Positions 7,299-15,421 are shown, counted from the stretch's first letter. The stretch: 64,000 nucleotides of DNA from CAVTZP01 sp963739245 (GCA_963739245.1 CAVTZP010000003.1:186001-250000), one strand, 5' to 3'. Notes: a model not told the origin generated them from the sequence alone. Numbers and translations are program-made.

Positions 7299-7895
7299 AT
7301 GCCTAAGCTCCTACTGGCGACAAATAATAAAGGCAAGGTGCGTGAGTATAAGTATCTGCTCAAGGGCTTGCCCTTTGAGCTGGTCTCCGCGGCGGAGCTG
7401 GGTATCAACACTGAGGTTGATGAAGTGGGAAAGAGTCTTGAAGAGAATGCCAGACTTAAGGCAACCATCTTGGCTCGGGAGAGCCGGTTGCTGACGCTGG
7501 CTGATGACTCCGGGCTTGAGGTCGATGCCCTGGGTGGTGAACCGGGTCGACTTTCGGCTCGTTATGCCGGCGAGGGTGCTTCCGATAAAGACCGAATTAA
7601 CTACTTGCTATCCAGGCTTAAAGATGTGCCCGGGGAGAAACACTCGGCTCGCTTTAGGTGTGTCATTGCTATCGCCACCCCTGATGGTGAAGTGGAGCTT
7701 TGCTCCGGGGAGTGTCGGGGCGTTATCACCCTTGAGCCGAGGGGGAAAGAGGGCTTTGGCTATGACCCGATATTTTATCTTGCCGAGCTGGATAAGACGA
7801 TGGCGGAGCTAACTCTGGAGGGAAAAAACAAGATTAGCCATCGGGGGCAGGCAACGAGACAGGCAATTCAGTTGCTCAGGAGTAAATATCTATGA
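7299..7895 (+). CDS. rdgB: XTP/dITP pyrophosphatase
   Basis: Ham1/RdgB nucleotide-sanitation enzyme that cleaves non-canonical purine triphosphates (dITP, XTP) to monophosphates. Conserved LLLATNNKGKVREYKYLL at the N-terminus, TLADDSGLEVDALGG catalytic Asp pair near residue 70, ARYAG, and GFGYDPIFY near the C-terminus. 198 aa, normal. The stop overlaps the moaA start by four bases (ATGA), so the two are translationally coupled. Confidence 0.96.
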   Translation: MPKLLLATNNKGKVREYKYLLKGLPFELVSAAELGINTEVDEVGKSLEENARLKATILARESRLLTLADDSGLEVDALGGEPGRLSARYAGEGASDKDRINYLLSRLKDVPGEKHSARFRCVIAIATPDGEVELCSGECRGVITLEPRGKEGFGYDPIFYLAELDKTMAELTLEGKNKISHRGQATRQAIQLLRSKYL

Positions 7896-8875
7896 CCGGA
7901 CTTTCTGATTCGTTCCACCGTCCAATAAATTATCTGCGTATCGCGGTAACTGACCGTTGTAACCTGCGCTGTGTTTACTGTATGCCGGCGGAAGGCATCA
8001 GCCTGATGTCACATAACGACATTCTTACCTATGAGGAAATCTATACTGTAGCCCGGGCTGCCGCCGAGCTGGGGATAGACAAGCTCAGGCTCACCGGCGG
8101 CGAACCACTGGTAAGGTTGGGGCTGCCCAGGCTAATACAGATGCTGGCTAACATAGATGGCATAGATGATACTTCCCTGACCACAAATGGGGTCTTGCTT
8201 GGGCGCTACGCCGCCGAGCTGAAACAAGCCGGACTGCGGCGAGTCAATGTGAGTCTGGATACCCTTAAGCCAGATAGATTTAAGCTCATTACTCGTCTTG
8301 GCGATAATCTCGGCGAGGTGCTGGAAGGCATTGAGGTCGCCAGGTCGGTGGGGCTTGAGCCGGTTAAGCTCAATATGGTGGTTATGGCTGGCGTTAATGA
8401 TGATGAAGTCCTTGATTTTGCCGCCAAGACCATCAGCGAGGGGTGGCATGTTCGCTTTATTGAGTTTATGCCCTTTGTTGCTGAGGACACCACCCTGCGC
8501 TTTATCTCCGCCAGCGAGATGAGAAAGCGGCTTGAGCCATTGGGGGAGCTTGAGCCTTGCCTACCCACGGTGGGTAATGGGCCAGCCAAGTATTTTCGTT
8601 TTCCCCATGCCAAAGGCACCGTTGGCTTTATTACCCCTATCAGCGAGCATTTCTGCTTTCAATGCAATCGGCTGCGGCTGACGGCTGATGGCAAGCTTCG
8701 CCCCTGTCTATTAAGCGATTATGAGGTAGACCTTAGGCAGCCTTTGCGCCGTGGTATATCTTCGGCAGGGCTGAAGAAGCTGTTTAAAGAGGCGGTAGCA
8801 AATAAGCCGCAGCGCCATCAGCTGGCCGAGGGGTATGTGCCTAAGCAGCGCCCATTCTCTCAGGTTGGGGGGTAG
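7892..8875 (+). CDS. moaA: GTP 3',8-cyclase MoaA
   Basis: Radical-SAM enzyme that starts molybdopterin synthesis, with MoaC, by converting GTP to 3',8-cyclo-dihydro-GTP. N-terminal cluster motif CNLRCVYC near residue 24, SAM-binding GGEP near residue 70, and C-terminal second [4Fe-4S] site CFQCNRLRLTADGKLRPC. 327 aa, normal. Linked through overlap with rdgB and followed five bases later by the RNase H-MoaC fusion, so both halves of cPMP synthesis are adjacent. The product would serve molybdoenzymes such as the one at 27772-28365. Confidence 0.97.
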   Translation: MTGLSDSFHRPINYLRIAVTDRCNLRCVYCMPAEGISLMSHNDILTYEEIYTVARAAAELGIDKLRLTGGEPLVRLGLPRLIQMLANIDGIDDTSLTTNGVLLGRYAAELKQAGLRRVNVSLDTLKPDRFKLITRLGDNLGEVLEGIEVARSVGLEPVKLNMVVMAGVNDDEVLDFAAKTISEGWHVRFIEFMPFVAEDTTLRFISASEMRKRLEPLGELEPCLPTVGNGPAKYFRFPHAKGTVGFITPISEHFCFQCNRLRLTADGKLRPCLLSDYEVDLRQPLRRGISSAGLKKLFKEAVANKPQRHQLAEGYVPKQRPFSQVGG

Positions 8876-8879
8876 TCGC

Positions 8880-9779
8880 ATGATTAATATATATACTGAT
8901 GGTGCTTATAACCCGGTTCCGGGTCAGGGGGGCTGGGGGGCGGTTATTGTTGAGCGGGGACAGAAGCGGGCTTTCTCGGGTATGACCAAGAAGACAACGA
9001 GTAACCGCATGGAGATTACCGCTGCCCTGGAAGGCATTCTCCAGACCAAGCCCGGTGCCGAGGCGGTCATATATACCGATAGCCAGTATCTTTTTGGTTG
9101 TATGGCTCGGGGTTGGCAGCGGCGTGCCAATCGCGACCTGTGGCCGCAGCTGGATGCTGCGGTTAGCCAGCGCAAGGTGAAGTGGGAATGGATTGACCAA
9201 AATGTGAGGAATGCCTTCCATCAGGAAGCCCATGACCTGGCGAACAGCTTGGCCAGCGAGGGTGAAGGGCTAAAGCCGACGGTTAAAACTGGAAAAGGAG
9301 TCGCCAGGGAGCTAACCCATATCGATGAGCAGGGCCGCCCCCGGATGGTGGATATTTCCCAGAAGCCTGATACCGAGCGTGAGGCGGTGGCTAAGGGCCT
9401 AGTCAGGATGCAGGCGGCTACATTTCAGTTGATAAAACGGGGCGGGACTGCCAAGGGCGATGTCCTTTCCGTAGCCCAGCTCGCCGGCATCATGGCCGCT
9501 AAGCAGACGCCGAATCTAATACCGCTGTGCCACCCCATCCTTATCGGGGATATTAAGGTCGAGTTTAATTTGGACGAGGCAAATAGCACGGTGGAGATTA
9601 CCACCACGGTGAAGAGCACGGGTAAAACCGGCGTGGAGATGGAGGCGCTTACCGCGACCGCCGTTACCGCCCTGACCATCTATGATATGTGCAAGGCAGT
9701 AGACCGGAGCATGAAGATAGAGAATATCCGACTGGTCAAAAAAAGTGGTGGCAAAAGTGGGGCCGTTAGTCTTGAGTAA
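8880..9779 (+). CDS. RNase HI-MoaC fusion protein
   Basis: One open frame of 299 aa joins two complete domains. Residues 1-130 are ribonuclease HI: catalytic acidic residues are D7 (IYTDGAYN), E45 (NRMEIT), D67 (YTDSQY) and D119 (AHDLAN). Residues 143-299 are MoaC, the cyclic pyranopterin monophosphate synthase: LTHIDEQGRPRMVDIS, LIPLCHPI and VEMEALTATAVTAL. A short linker of about 12 residues connects them. ATG 8880 is preceded by a G-rich stretch (GGTTGGGGGGT). The MoaC half makes sense after moaA; the RNase H half, which would remove RNA from RNA-DNA hybrids, has no obvious functional link. The frame is also open upstream to 8835. Confidence 0.92.
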   Translation: MINIYTDGAYNPVPGQGGWGAVIVERGQKRAFSGMTKKTTSNRMEITAALEGILQTKPGAEAVIYTDSQYLFGCMARGWQRRANRDLWPQLDAAVSQRKVKWEWIDQNVRNAFHQEAHDLANSLASEGEGLKPTVKTGKGVARELTHIDEQGRPRMVDISQKPDTEREAVAKGLVRMQAATFQLIKRGGTAKGDVLSVAQLAGIMAAKQTPNLIPLCHPILIGDIKVEFNLDEANSTVEITTTVKSTGKTGVEMEALTATAVTALTIYDMCKAVDRSMKIENIRLVKKSGGKSGAVSLE

Positions 9780-9813
9780 AGACAATTATTGGTATATACT
9801 ACCTTACTACCAG

Positions 9814-9837
9814 TCCTTCACGAGAAGGATGTTTTTT
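9814..9837 (+). terminator. Rho-independent terminator after rnhA-moaC
   Basis: Six-bp stem TCCTTC / GAAGGA with ACGA loop, then TG and six T. It separates the moaA operon from dnaN. Confidence 0.75.
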
Positions 9838-9848
9838 GGGGGTGTGCT

Positions 9849-10965
9849 ATGAAGTTATCGTGTCTTCAGGAGAATCTAAATCGGGGACTGAGCGTGGTGG
9901 GGAGGGCGGTAGCTACCCGAACCACCCTTCCGATAACCAGTAACGTCCTCTTAGCTACCGAGAAGTCCCGTCTGAAACTAGTTGCCACCAATCTGGAGAT
10001 GGCTATCAGCTGCTGGATTGGAGCCAAGGTGGAGGAGGAGGGGGCAATCACTGTCCCCGCCCGGCTTCTCACTGAGTTTGTCAGCTCCCTGCCCAGCGAG
10101 AAGGTTGATATTAGCCTTTCCCCCCAGACCAAGACCCTGGGGCTGAAGTGTGCCCGGTTTGAGGCGCGAATCAGCGGGATTGATGCCAAGGACTTTCCCC
10201 CAATACCCAAAGTGGCTGAGGGTATCACTACCAAGGTGGAGGTAGAGGCTCTGCGTCAGGGGATTACTCAGGTTGCGTTTGCTGCGGCCACTGAGGAGTC
10301 TCGGCCCGGTGCTCACCGGGGTTGATGCCAGCTTTGATGGTGATTTATTGACGCTGGCGGCGGCTGACGGCTTCAGGTTAGCCGTATATAAGCTACCCAT
10401 TGCCGACCCGGTCAGCCAAAAGACCGAGGTCATTATTCCAGCGCGGACACTCTCTGAGCTAAATCGGCTTATTGGGGAGCAGGAGGAGGCGGTGGAGATA
10501 ATGGTAAACCCGAGCAGGGGTCAGGCTCTATTTCGCCTGAAGAATATTGAGCTGGTTTCCCAGCTGGTTCAGGGCAGCTTCCCCAATTATGCCCAGCTCA
10601 TCCCCCAGAGCTACAATACCCGAGCCGTGGTTAGTGTTAGTGATTTCCTGCGGGCAACCAAGACCGCCTCTATCTTTGCCCGTGACGGCAGTGGCATTGT
10701 CCGCTTGATGATATCTCCGGGCAAGCTGGTAATTTCCGCCCGGTCGGAAGAGATTGGCGACGATGTTGGCGAGATTGATGCCCAGGTTGAGGGTGAAGAA
10801 GCAAAGATTGCCTTTAATGGCAAGTATCTCACCGAGGTGCTAAGCGTCCTTCGTGAGGCTCAGGTAGCCCTGGAGACCACCAGCCAATCAAGCCCCGGTG
10901 TTCTCCGCCCGGTGGGGGCGGATAACTACCTCCATGTCGTCATGCCGATGTTTGTGCAGTGGTAG
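9849..10965 (+). CDS. dnaN: DNA polymerase III beta clamp, one apparent frameshift
   Basis: Sliding clamp that tethers DNA polymerase to the template. Reads MKLSCLQENLNRGLSVVGRA in the first frame and FDGDLLTLAAADGFRLAV through LHVVMPMFVQW in the second. The switch is in a CCC run at 10305-10307: one C fewer restores the expected Arg-Pro-Val-Leu-Thr-Gly and gives 371 aa, the family length. A broken single-copy clamp gene would be lethal, so a sequence error or a second copy elsewhere is likely. ATG 9849 follows GGGGGTG. It is not beside dnaA here. The 3' end overlaps the convergent Mom-like gene by 26 bases. Confidence 0.92.
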
Positions 10966-11689
10966 GTTGAATATCCGCTAATCTTTTAGGATATTCTTTA
11001 ACTAGGGGACTTATCCGGCGTAGTATCTCTTTGCGCTCTCTTTTACTTCCAAGAACAAATACGTATCTATGCTTAGGTTTAATGGGAACCGTTTCATACA
11101 AGGGGTCTATTTTCAGTAAGTGGTCTCGCGCACGGGAACCAAATTTTTTAACGACTTTGCGCGGGTCATATGAGTGCCTATTAATAATATATCGCTTGCC
11201 TCCTCCTGGGGATGTTTCACCCAAATAGTATGCATTACAAGCCTGATAGATTGTTCCTACCTCACCAGCTTCGGGGTCTGCGTATGCAAAAACAGCGGTT
11301 ACTTTCAGTGTTTTTCTTAAAATTTTCAAGCTATATGAAATGAGTTTACTAGAAGCCCATTTCGGTGCCCAGAAAGTTGAAGCACCACGGCAGAGCTGCG
11401 TAATAGACACTGAGAGGTCTTTCCCTAGTATATCTGAATACCGAGAAGGCGCAACCAAGGGGCCATAACAAACGACAGAAGCTAAATATCCGCCAAGAAA
11501 AAGACCGTAGCAATGTTTGGAAGTACCCATATTCCCCACCCACTCATAAGTGACTATGAAATCACTGGCTTCCTTCCAATCAAGTGGTAGAATTTGAACG
11601 TCGCTGGCATCGTATTCCGGCGGAACATTGCTATTTTGTTCCTTTATTTTTGTTTTAATTAAGTACTGCCAACAGGGTGCTATCGTCAT
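10940..11689 (-). CDS. Mom-like DNA-modification protein (GNAT-fold family)
   Basis: Tentative: resembles the Mu Mom family, which converts adenine in DNA to a methylcarbamoyl derivative that blocks restriction. Seen in the 249-aa protein: YGLFLGGYLASVVCYGPL (acetyltransferase-like core strands), an LCRGA segment, SSKLISYSLKILRK helix, then FAYADPEAG and GTIYQACNAYYLGET. The last block, Tyr-Ala-Asp followed by Gly-Thr-Ile-Tyr-Gln-Ala, is the part I recognise. The C-terminus is basic (KPKHRYVFVLGSKRERKE). ATG 11689 overlaps the upstream stop as ATGA, so it is coupled to the membrane-protein gene; CAGGAAA precedes it. No phage genes are nearby. The assignment is from memory of motifs only. Confidence 0.55.
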   Translation of the reverse strand: MTIAPCWQYLIKTKIKEQNSNVPPEYDASDVQILPLDWKEASDFIVTYEWVGNMGTSKHCYGLFLGGYLASVVCYGPLVAPSRYSDILGKDLSVSITQLCRGASTFWAPKWASSKLISYSLKILRKTLKVTAVFAYADPEAGEVGTIYQACNAYYLGETSPGGGKRYIINRHSYDPRKVVKKFGSRARDHLLKIDPLYETVPIKPKHRYVFVLGSKRERKEILRRISPLVKEYPKRLADIQPTTAQTSA

Positions 11690-12846
11690 AGAAATTTCCT
11701 GCTTGTAAGTCTGGATAGCCCTAGAAGAATAAGAGCTTGAATTGCTGCAGCAATAACTTTGGATAATCCAGTCCATGATGTGAAATATTGGCCGACATTA
11801 GCAACTTTTGATAGGTCTGTTGCAATAAATATGCTCGTGCCGGCGAACAATAGGGCTATTATTATCAATGCAATCCAATAAACCTTGGAGTAATTTATTT
11901 CAAATACCATACTTCTCTTAGGAGCAATCGTCCTAATAGAGTTGTTGTCTGGTAAAAATTTAAATTTTATTACACTAAATTTACGCTGGGTTGGTTCATT
12001 GAATGAGAATGGAAAATCAATCCTGCTAGTGCGTGAATTAATTATGATTTCCTCATCAGTTTGAGGTATTACATTATCGGTGACTTGAATATTTAGTTTT
12101 GCAGTTGCATCGGTATTCGTCTTTTGAATAGGGTATACATAATTCATATGGAAACAATAGTTTCTATTCATGGTAACTTTATAGAATGCGTTTCCATCGT
12201 TTACTTTTCCAAGTAATCTAACATACCAAGGATTATTACTTATGTGAGGACGAACCTCTTTGGTCTTTGGGAACGTTTCTGATAGTTTTAATCTTGCAAA
12301 AATCACTTGTTTTTTATTTGAACTTTTGAAGTACTTTGTTTTTAAAGATAAATCGTTAACGCAGCAATGCCATGCACGTTCACCTAATTCAAATTTACTA
12401 TTATCTATAAAAATATTTCTTTTACTAATAGCGTAGTATCCATCGTTTGGGTTCTCAGGTGTATCTTTGAAGCTTGGTAAATCTGGCGAAAGTTTATTTA
12501 CAATTTGTTCCGAAAAATAATTGAAGTCCTTTGGATAGATAAAATCCAGTAATTTTACTCTGATATAAAAATGTTCACCCTCCCGGTTAATTGAAAGAAA
12601 TTGAGCCTTTCTTATAGGGTAGTATCTGTAAACGTTTTTGTTATTAATATCCTTACCAAATCTGTCAATGTATATAATTACCGCTTCTTGTTTGCCTTCC
12701 ATTTTTTTTATTTCTTGTACAAGGTTCCCGGGAATATTCCGCTCATAATAGCGATATTCATTAGTCCACCCATGAGGTAAAAATAAAGTAGCGAGAAGGT
12801 TTTCTTGATATAAGGGTCTATAGGCGGAATTGAAAAGATAAATCAT
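11686..12846 (-). CDS. Unrecognised protein with C-terminal membrane segments
   Basis: Not recognised. 386 aa. Residues 1-310 are soluble, rich in aromatic and charged residues, opening MIYLFNSAYRPLYQEN, with a Cys pair WHCCVND near residue 160. Two hydrophobic segments follow at about 325-348 (YWIALIIIALLFAGTSIF) and 365-380 (AAAIQALILLGL), so the bulk probably faces one side of the membrane with a short basic tail. The DNA is visibly more AT-rich than the flanking genes, suggesting horizontal acquisition. A TATAAT lies at 12867-12862 on the minus strand, leaving almost no leader. It is first of a two-gene operon with the Mom-like gene. Confidence 0.7.
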   Translation of the reverse strand: MIYLFNSAYRPLYQENLLATLFLPHGWTNEYRYYERNIPGNLVQEIKKMEGKQEAVIIYIDRFGKDINNKNVYRYYPIRKAQFLSINREGEHFYIRVKLLDFIYPKDFNYFSEQIVNKLSPDLPSFKDTPENPNDGYYAISKRNIFIDNSKFELGERAWHCCVNDLSLKTKYFKSSNKKQVIFARLKLSETFPKTKEVRPHISNNPWYVRLLGKVNDGNAFYKVTMNRNYCFHMNYVYPIQKTNTDATAKLNIQVTDNVIPQTDEEIIINSRTSRIDFPFSFNEPTQRKFSVIKFKFLPDNNSIRTIAPKRSMVFEINYSKVYWIALIIIALLFAGTSIFIATDLSKVANVGQYFTSWTGLSKVIAAAIQALILLGLSRLTSRKFL

Positions 12847-12885
12847 ATCTTATTTTACCATATTATAGTGGGGGGTAGAAAAGAA

Positions 12886-12970
12886 GAGTCTAAGAGGGGC
12901 GCAAGCCCCTCTTTCTTTTCCTCCCCCTCTCCTTCTAAGGAGAGGGGGATAAAGGGGGAGAGGTTACCAG
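12886..12970. repeat. Two-palindrome intergenic repeat, copy 3
   Basis: Palindrome A 12892-12913 (AAGAGGGGC, loop GCAA, GCCCCTCTT); palindrome B about 12921-12946 (CCCCCTCTCC against GGAGAGGGGG); tail ATAAAGGGGGAGAGGTTACC. The A stem has G-C where copy 1 has A-T, so pairing is kept. Confidence 0.8.
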
Positions 12971-13029
12971 AAAAGGGACGTATCACACGGTAAGAAGTAA
13001 CCTCGTTTAGAGGGGAACTTGCGCTCGTC

Positions 13030-13058
13030 TTGCAAAGTGGTTCCCTTTAGTGTATAAT
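13030..13058 (+). promoter_or_regulatory. Strong sigma-70-type promoter of the zinc-ribbon/S21 group
   Basis: TTGCAA (13030-13035), a 17-base spacer and perfect TATAAT (13053-13058). Transcription would begin near 13065, giving an untranslated leader of about 100 bases that contains the start-occluding hairpin. Confidence 0.75.
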
Positions 13059-13118
13059 AGTTGATAGTTACAGCTTAGGTTATTACAAGCTTTTTAAGTC
13101 ACTGCAAACCATCTAAGT

Positions 13119-13169
13119 ATTGGATGACCGAACTCTAACTAAAATTTAAAAGAGAGGAGGTCATCCAAT
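13119..13169 (+). promoter_or_regulatory. Leader hairpin covering Shine-Dalgarno and start codon
   Basis: TTGGATGACC (13120-13129) is the exact complement of GGTCATCCAA (13159-13168). A further A-T pair joins 13119 to 13169. The 3' arm covers the end of the Shine-Dalgarno GGAGG (13156-13160) and the A and T of ATG 13168. The 29-base loop is A/T-rich. Folded RNA would hide the initiation site, as expected for a translational switch or thermometer (inference). Confidence 0.6.
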
Positions 13170-13452
13170 GAGTTTTCAGGAAAAATCTCTCCAGTGTTCC
13201 GATTGTGGGGCTACTTTTACCTTCAGTGCTGAAGAGCAGGAGTTTTTTCAGTCTAAAGGCTACACCAATGAGCCCAAGCGCTGTCCCTCATGCCGCAAGG
13301 CAAGGAAACTAGAGCGCAATGGCCCACCACGCCAGATGTTCCCCGCAGTGTGTGCTGAATGCGGCAAAGACACCGAGGTACCTTTTGAACCCCGTGGGGA
13401 CAAGCCGGTGTACTGTAGCGATTGCTACCGCAAAGTCAGTCAGGATAGATAA
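13168..13452 (+). CDS. Double zinc-ribbon protein
   Basis: Small 94-aa protein with two CxxC pairs of zinc-binding type: CSDC (about residues 10-13) with CPSC (about 39-42), and CAEC (about 62-65) with CSDC (about 83-86). It resembles the CxxC-x17-CxxC/probable zinc-ribbon family of small proteins, function unknown. GAGAGGAGG precedes ATG 13168, within a predicted occluding hairpin. It is first in a group with S21 and two RRM proteins, all RNA-related, so a role on RNA or the ribosome during stress is plausible but inferred. Confidence 0.85.
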   Translation: MSFQEKSLQCSDCGATFTFSAEEQEFFQSKGYTNEPKRCPSCRKARKLERNGPPRQMFPAVCAECGKDTEVPFEPRGDKPVYCSDCYRKVSQDR

Positions 13453-13522
13453 ACAAGTTTAAACGGCGAGTTACGTCCGGGTTGGGTAACCGGCCCGGAT
13501 GTGACTCCGGAAAGAAGGAATT

Positions 13523-13711
13523 CTGTCGTTAGAAGTATTAATACGTGATGGTGAATCACAGGAATCTCTAGTGCGCCGCTTTCAAAAGATGGTACAGATG
13601 AGCGGTGTCCTGCGAGAGGCGAAGGCTCATCGCCGGTTCATATCCAAGCGAGACGCTGCTCGTATAAAGACCAAAAATAGCGCCAGGAGAAAGCGGCGTC
13701 AGGGGTATTAA
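13523..13711 (+). CDS. rpsU: 30S ribosomal protein S21, apparent CTG start
   Basis: Small-subunit protein near the mRNA entry and anti-Shine-Dalgarno region. Conserved EVLIRDGESQESLVRRFQ, followed by a basic tail ending RRKRRQGY; 62 aa, normal. In-frame, a stop (TGA) lies 24 bases upstream and no ATG, GTG or TTG occurs before the conserved region. CTG 13523 lies four bases after GAAGG and would give MSLEVLIRDG; ATT 13520 is the other possibility. It lies 71 bases after the zinc-ribbon gene and 41 before the first RRM gene, probably in one transcript. Confidence 0.85.
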   Translation: MSLEVLIRDGESQESLVRRFQKMVQMSGVLREAKAHRRFISKRDAARIKTKNSARRKRRQGY

Positions 13712-13751
13712 AGCGGGATGGGAGAATTAGTGTCAGAAAAGGAGGACAATC

Positions 13752-14072
13752 GTGAAAATCTATGTAGGTAATTTATCATTTGATGTAACCGAGGAGGAAC
13801 TGCGGACGGAATTCACTGCTTTTGGGAAGGTAGAATCGGTAAATGTCATAACTGACAGGTATAGTGGGCGGCCAAAAGGATTTGCCTTTGTCGAAATGCC
13901 TACTGTGTCCGAGGGGCAGGCAGCCATTACTGCTCTCAACGGGAAGACTTTAAAGGATCGGACGTTAAATGTTAGTGCGGCTCGACCTCGCTCTGATGAC
14001 AGAGGTGGCGGCAGGTCTTACGGAGGCAGGGGAGGCGGTGGATTTGGTGGAGGAGGCCGGGGAAGATACTAA
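13752..14072 (+). CDS. RRM RNA-binding protein with Gly-rich tail
   Basis: Glycine-rich single-RRM protein of the bacterial/cyanobacterial Rbp type, usually cold-inducible and binding single-stranded RNA. RNP2 is KIYVGNL (residues 2-8) and RNP1 is KGFAFVEM (near residue 42). After residue 85 the tail is RGGG/GGFGGGG repeats ending RGRY. 106 aa. GTG 13752 follows GGAGGA. It forms a tandem pair with 14177-14500. Confidence 0.95.
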   Translation: MKIYVGNLSFDVTEEELRTEFTAFGKVESVNVITDRYSGRPKGFAFVEMPTVSEGQAAITALNGKTLKDRTLNVSAARPRSDDRGGGRSYGGRGGGGFGGGGRGRY

Positions 14073-14176
14073 ACTCCCTCTTCATTTAATTCTACTTAAA
14101 ACGCCTTAGATATATTAATGCCCCCGAAACAAACATCAGGCTACACCTAGCCCTTTGCCGAAGGAGGGTGGCTAAT

Positions 14177-14500
14177 ATGAATATCTATGTGGGCAACTTA
14201 CCCCTTGACGCTACTAGGGAGGAACTGCGACAAGAATTCATGGCTTTCGGAGAAGTGATATCGGTAACCGTCATGAACGATAAGTATATTGGTAGCGGAC
14301 AATTCAGGGGATACGCATTTGTTGAGATGCTATCACAATCTGAAGGTAAAGCCGCAATTATTGCCCTCAATGGAAAAACACTAAGGCATATGACGATCAA
14401 TCTTATTGAGGCCCTTCCCCTTTCTGACAACAGAGGCTATGGCCCTCATAGTGCCAAGAGAGTTGGCTGGTTCAGTAGCAGAGTAAGGCAAAGAAGATAA
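14177..14500 (+). CDS. Second RRM RNA-binding protein
   Basis: Paralogue of the preceding gene. RNP2 NIYVGNL at residues 2-8 and RNP1 RGYAFVEM near residue 46. The tail is basic (VGWFSSRVRQRR) rather than Gly-rich, so the copies have diverged. 107 aa. ATG 14177 sits nine bases after AAGGAGG (14161-14167); the in-frame GTG at 14168 touches the Shine-Dalgarno and is unlikely. It follows the first RRM gene by about 100 bases. Confidence 0.93.
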   Translation: MNIYVGNLPLDATREELRQEFMAFGEVISVTVMNDKYIGSGQFRGYAFVEMLSQSEGKAAIIALNGKTLRHMTINLIEALPLSDNRGYGPHSAKRVGWFSSRVRQRR

Positions 14501-14691
14501 GAACTGCTAGTCATAATCTGTATTCTTGAAATGTGTAACAATTAGCCCAAAGGTGATATTTTAGCCAGAATTTTGAGACATTGGCTTGACAGGATGGAAT
14601 GGTAAGCTTTCACAGGTGTATAATTAGGTTAGGTTAGAGAGAACTGGCGATACCGCCAAGAGCCATCGGCAAGTCTCAAAAGGAGAAGGTT

Positions 14692-15252
14692 ATGGAAGAT
14701 AGAGTCGCAATCTTTATAGATGGGAGCAACCTGTATCATTCTCTACGAGGTAACTATAAACGCCACGACCTCAACTTCGCTGATTTTACCAGTAAACTAA
14801 GCGGCTCCAGACGCTTGTACCGAACATATTACTACAACGTCTTACAGGACCCAATTCAACGGCCTGATGGCCATCGAGAACAACAGGAATTCCTTGATAT
14901 CCTGCGCAAGACACCATATCTAGAGGTTCGACTAGGGAGTACCAAATTGACACAGGGTATCCCTGTTGAGAAGGGCATAGATATTATGTTGGCTACAGAC
15001 CTGCTATATTTTGCCTGGAATGACTTCTACGATGTGGCAGTGCTCGTCAGCGGTGACTCTGATTTCGCTTATGCTCTTCAAGCGGTAAAGAACATGGGTA
15101 AGCATGTTGAGGTAGCCTACTTCGAGAGCGGGATATCCAAGGACCTCTTAAATATAGCCGATAACCGGCATCTACTAAACCAGAGCTTCTTCAAAGGTTT
15201 GTGGGTAGGTAAACATCGTACCAAACCCAGAAGAATAACTGGGGAAGACTGA
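14692..15252 (+). CDS. NYN-domain protein (LabA/DUF88 family)
   Basis: PIN-like NYN nuclease fold, often an RNase. Acidic positions of the fold are visible: AIFIDGSNLYHSL near residue 6-18, KGIDIMLATDLL near 100, and LVSGDSDFAYAL near 120, where Asp residues would bind metal. 186 aa, basic C-terminus KHRTKPRRI. ATG 14692 follows AGGAGAAGG. It has its own ~190-base upstream gap, yet its neighbours are RNA-binding proteins and 16S rRNA, so an RNA-processing role fits. Confidence 0.92.
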   Translation: MEDRVAIFIDGSNLYHSLRGNYKRHDLNFADFTSKLSGSRRLYRTYYYNVLQDPIQRPDGHREQQEFLDILRKTPYLEVRLGSTKLTQGIPVEKGIDIMLATDLLYFAWNDFYDVAVLVSGDSDFAYALQAVKNMGKHVEVAYFESGISKDLLNIADNRHLLNQSFFKGLWVGKHRTKPRRITGED

Positions 15253-15357
15253 AAACAAGGCCAGTTCGGGTGACGAATAAGCCTCATTGACAACCTAGCT
15301 TTTAGAGAGTAACCTCACATACTCGGAAAGAAACTGAACATTTCATCAAGAATTTTA

Positions 15358-15416
15358 TTCCTCCCCCTCTCCTTTTAAGGAGAGGGGGATAAAAAGAAGG
15401 GGGTGAGGTTACCAGA
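15358..15416. repeat. Two-palindrome repeat, copy 4 (B module plus tail)
   Basis: Lacks palindrome A. Palindrome B at about 15361-15389 (CCTCCCCCTCTCC, then GGAGAGGGGG), tail GGGGGTGAGGTTACC. It ends five bases before the -35 box of the 16S promoter. Confidence 0.75.
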
Positions 15417-15421
15417 TAATA

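Noticed and set aside
10940..12846. Prophage remnant carrying a mom gene
   Set aside because: No integrase, capsid, tail, com or attachment-site repeats were found around the pair.
14587..14626. TTGACA with TATAAT before the NYN gene as promoter
   Set aside because: The spacer is 27 bases, too long for a standard promoter.
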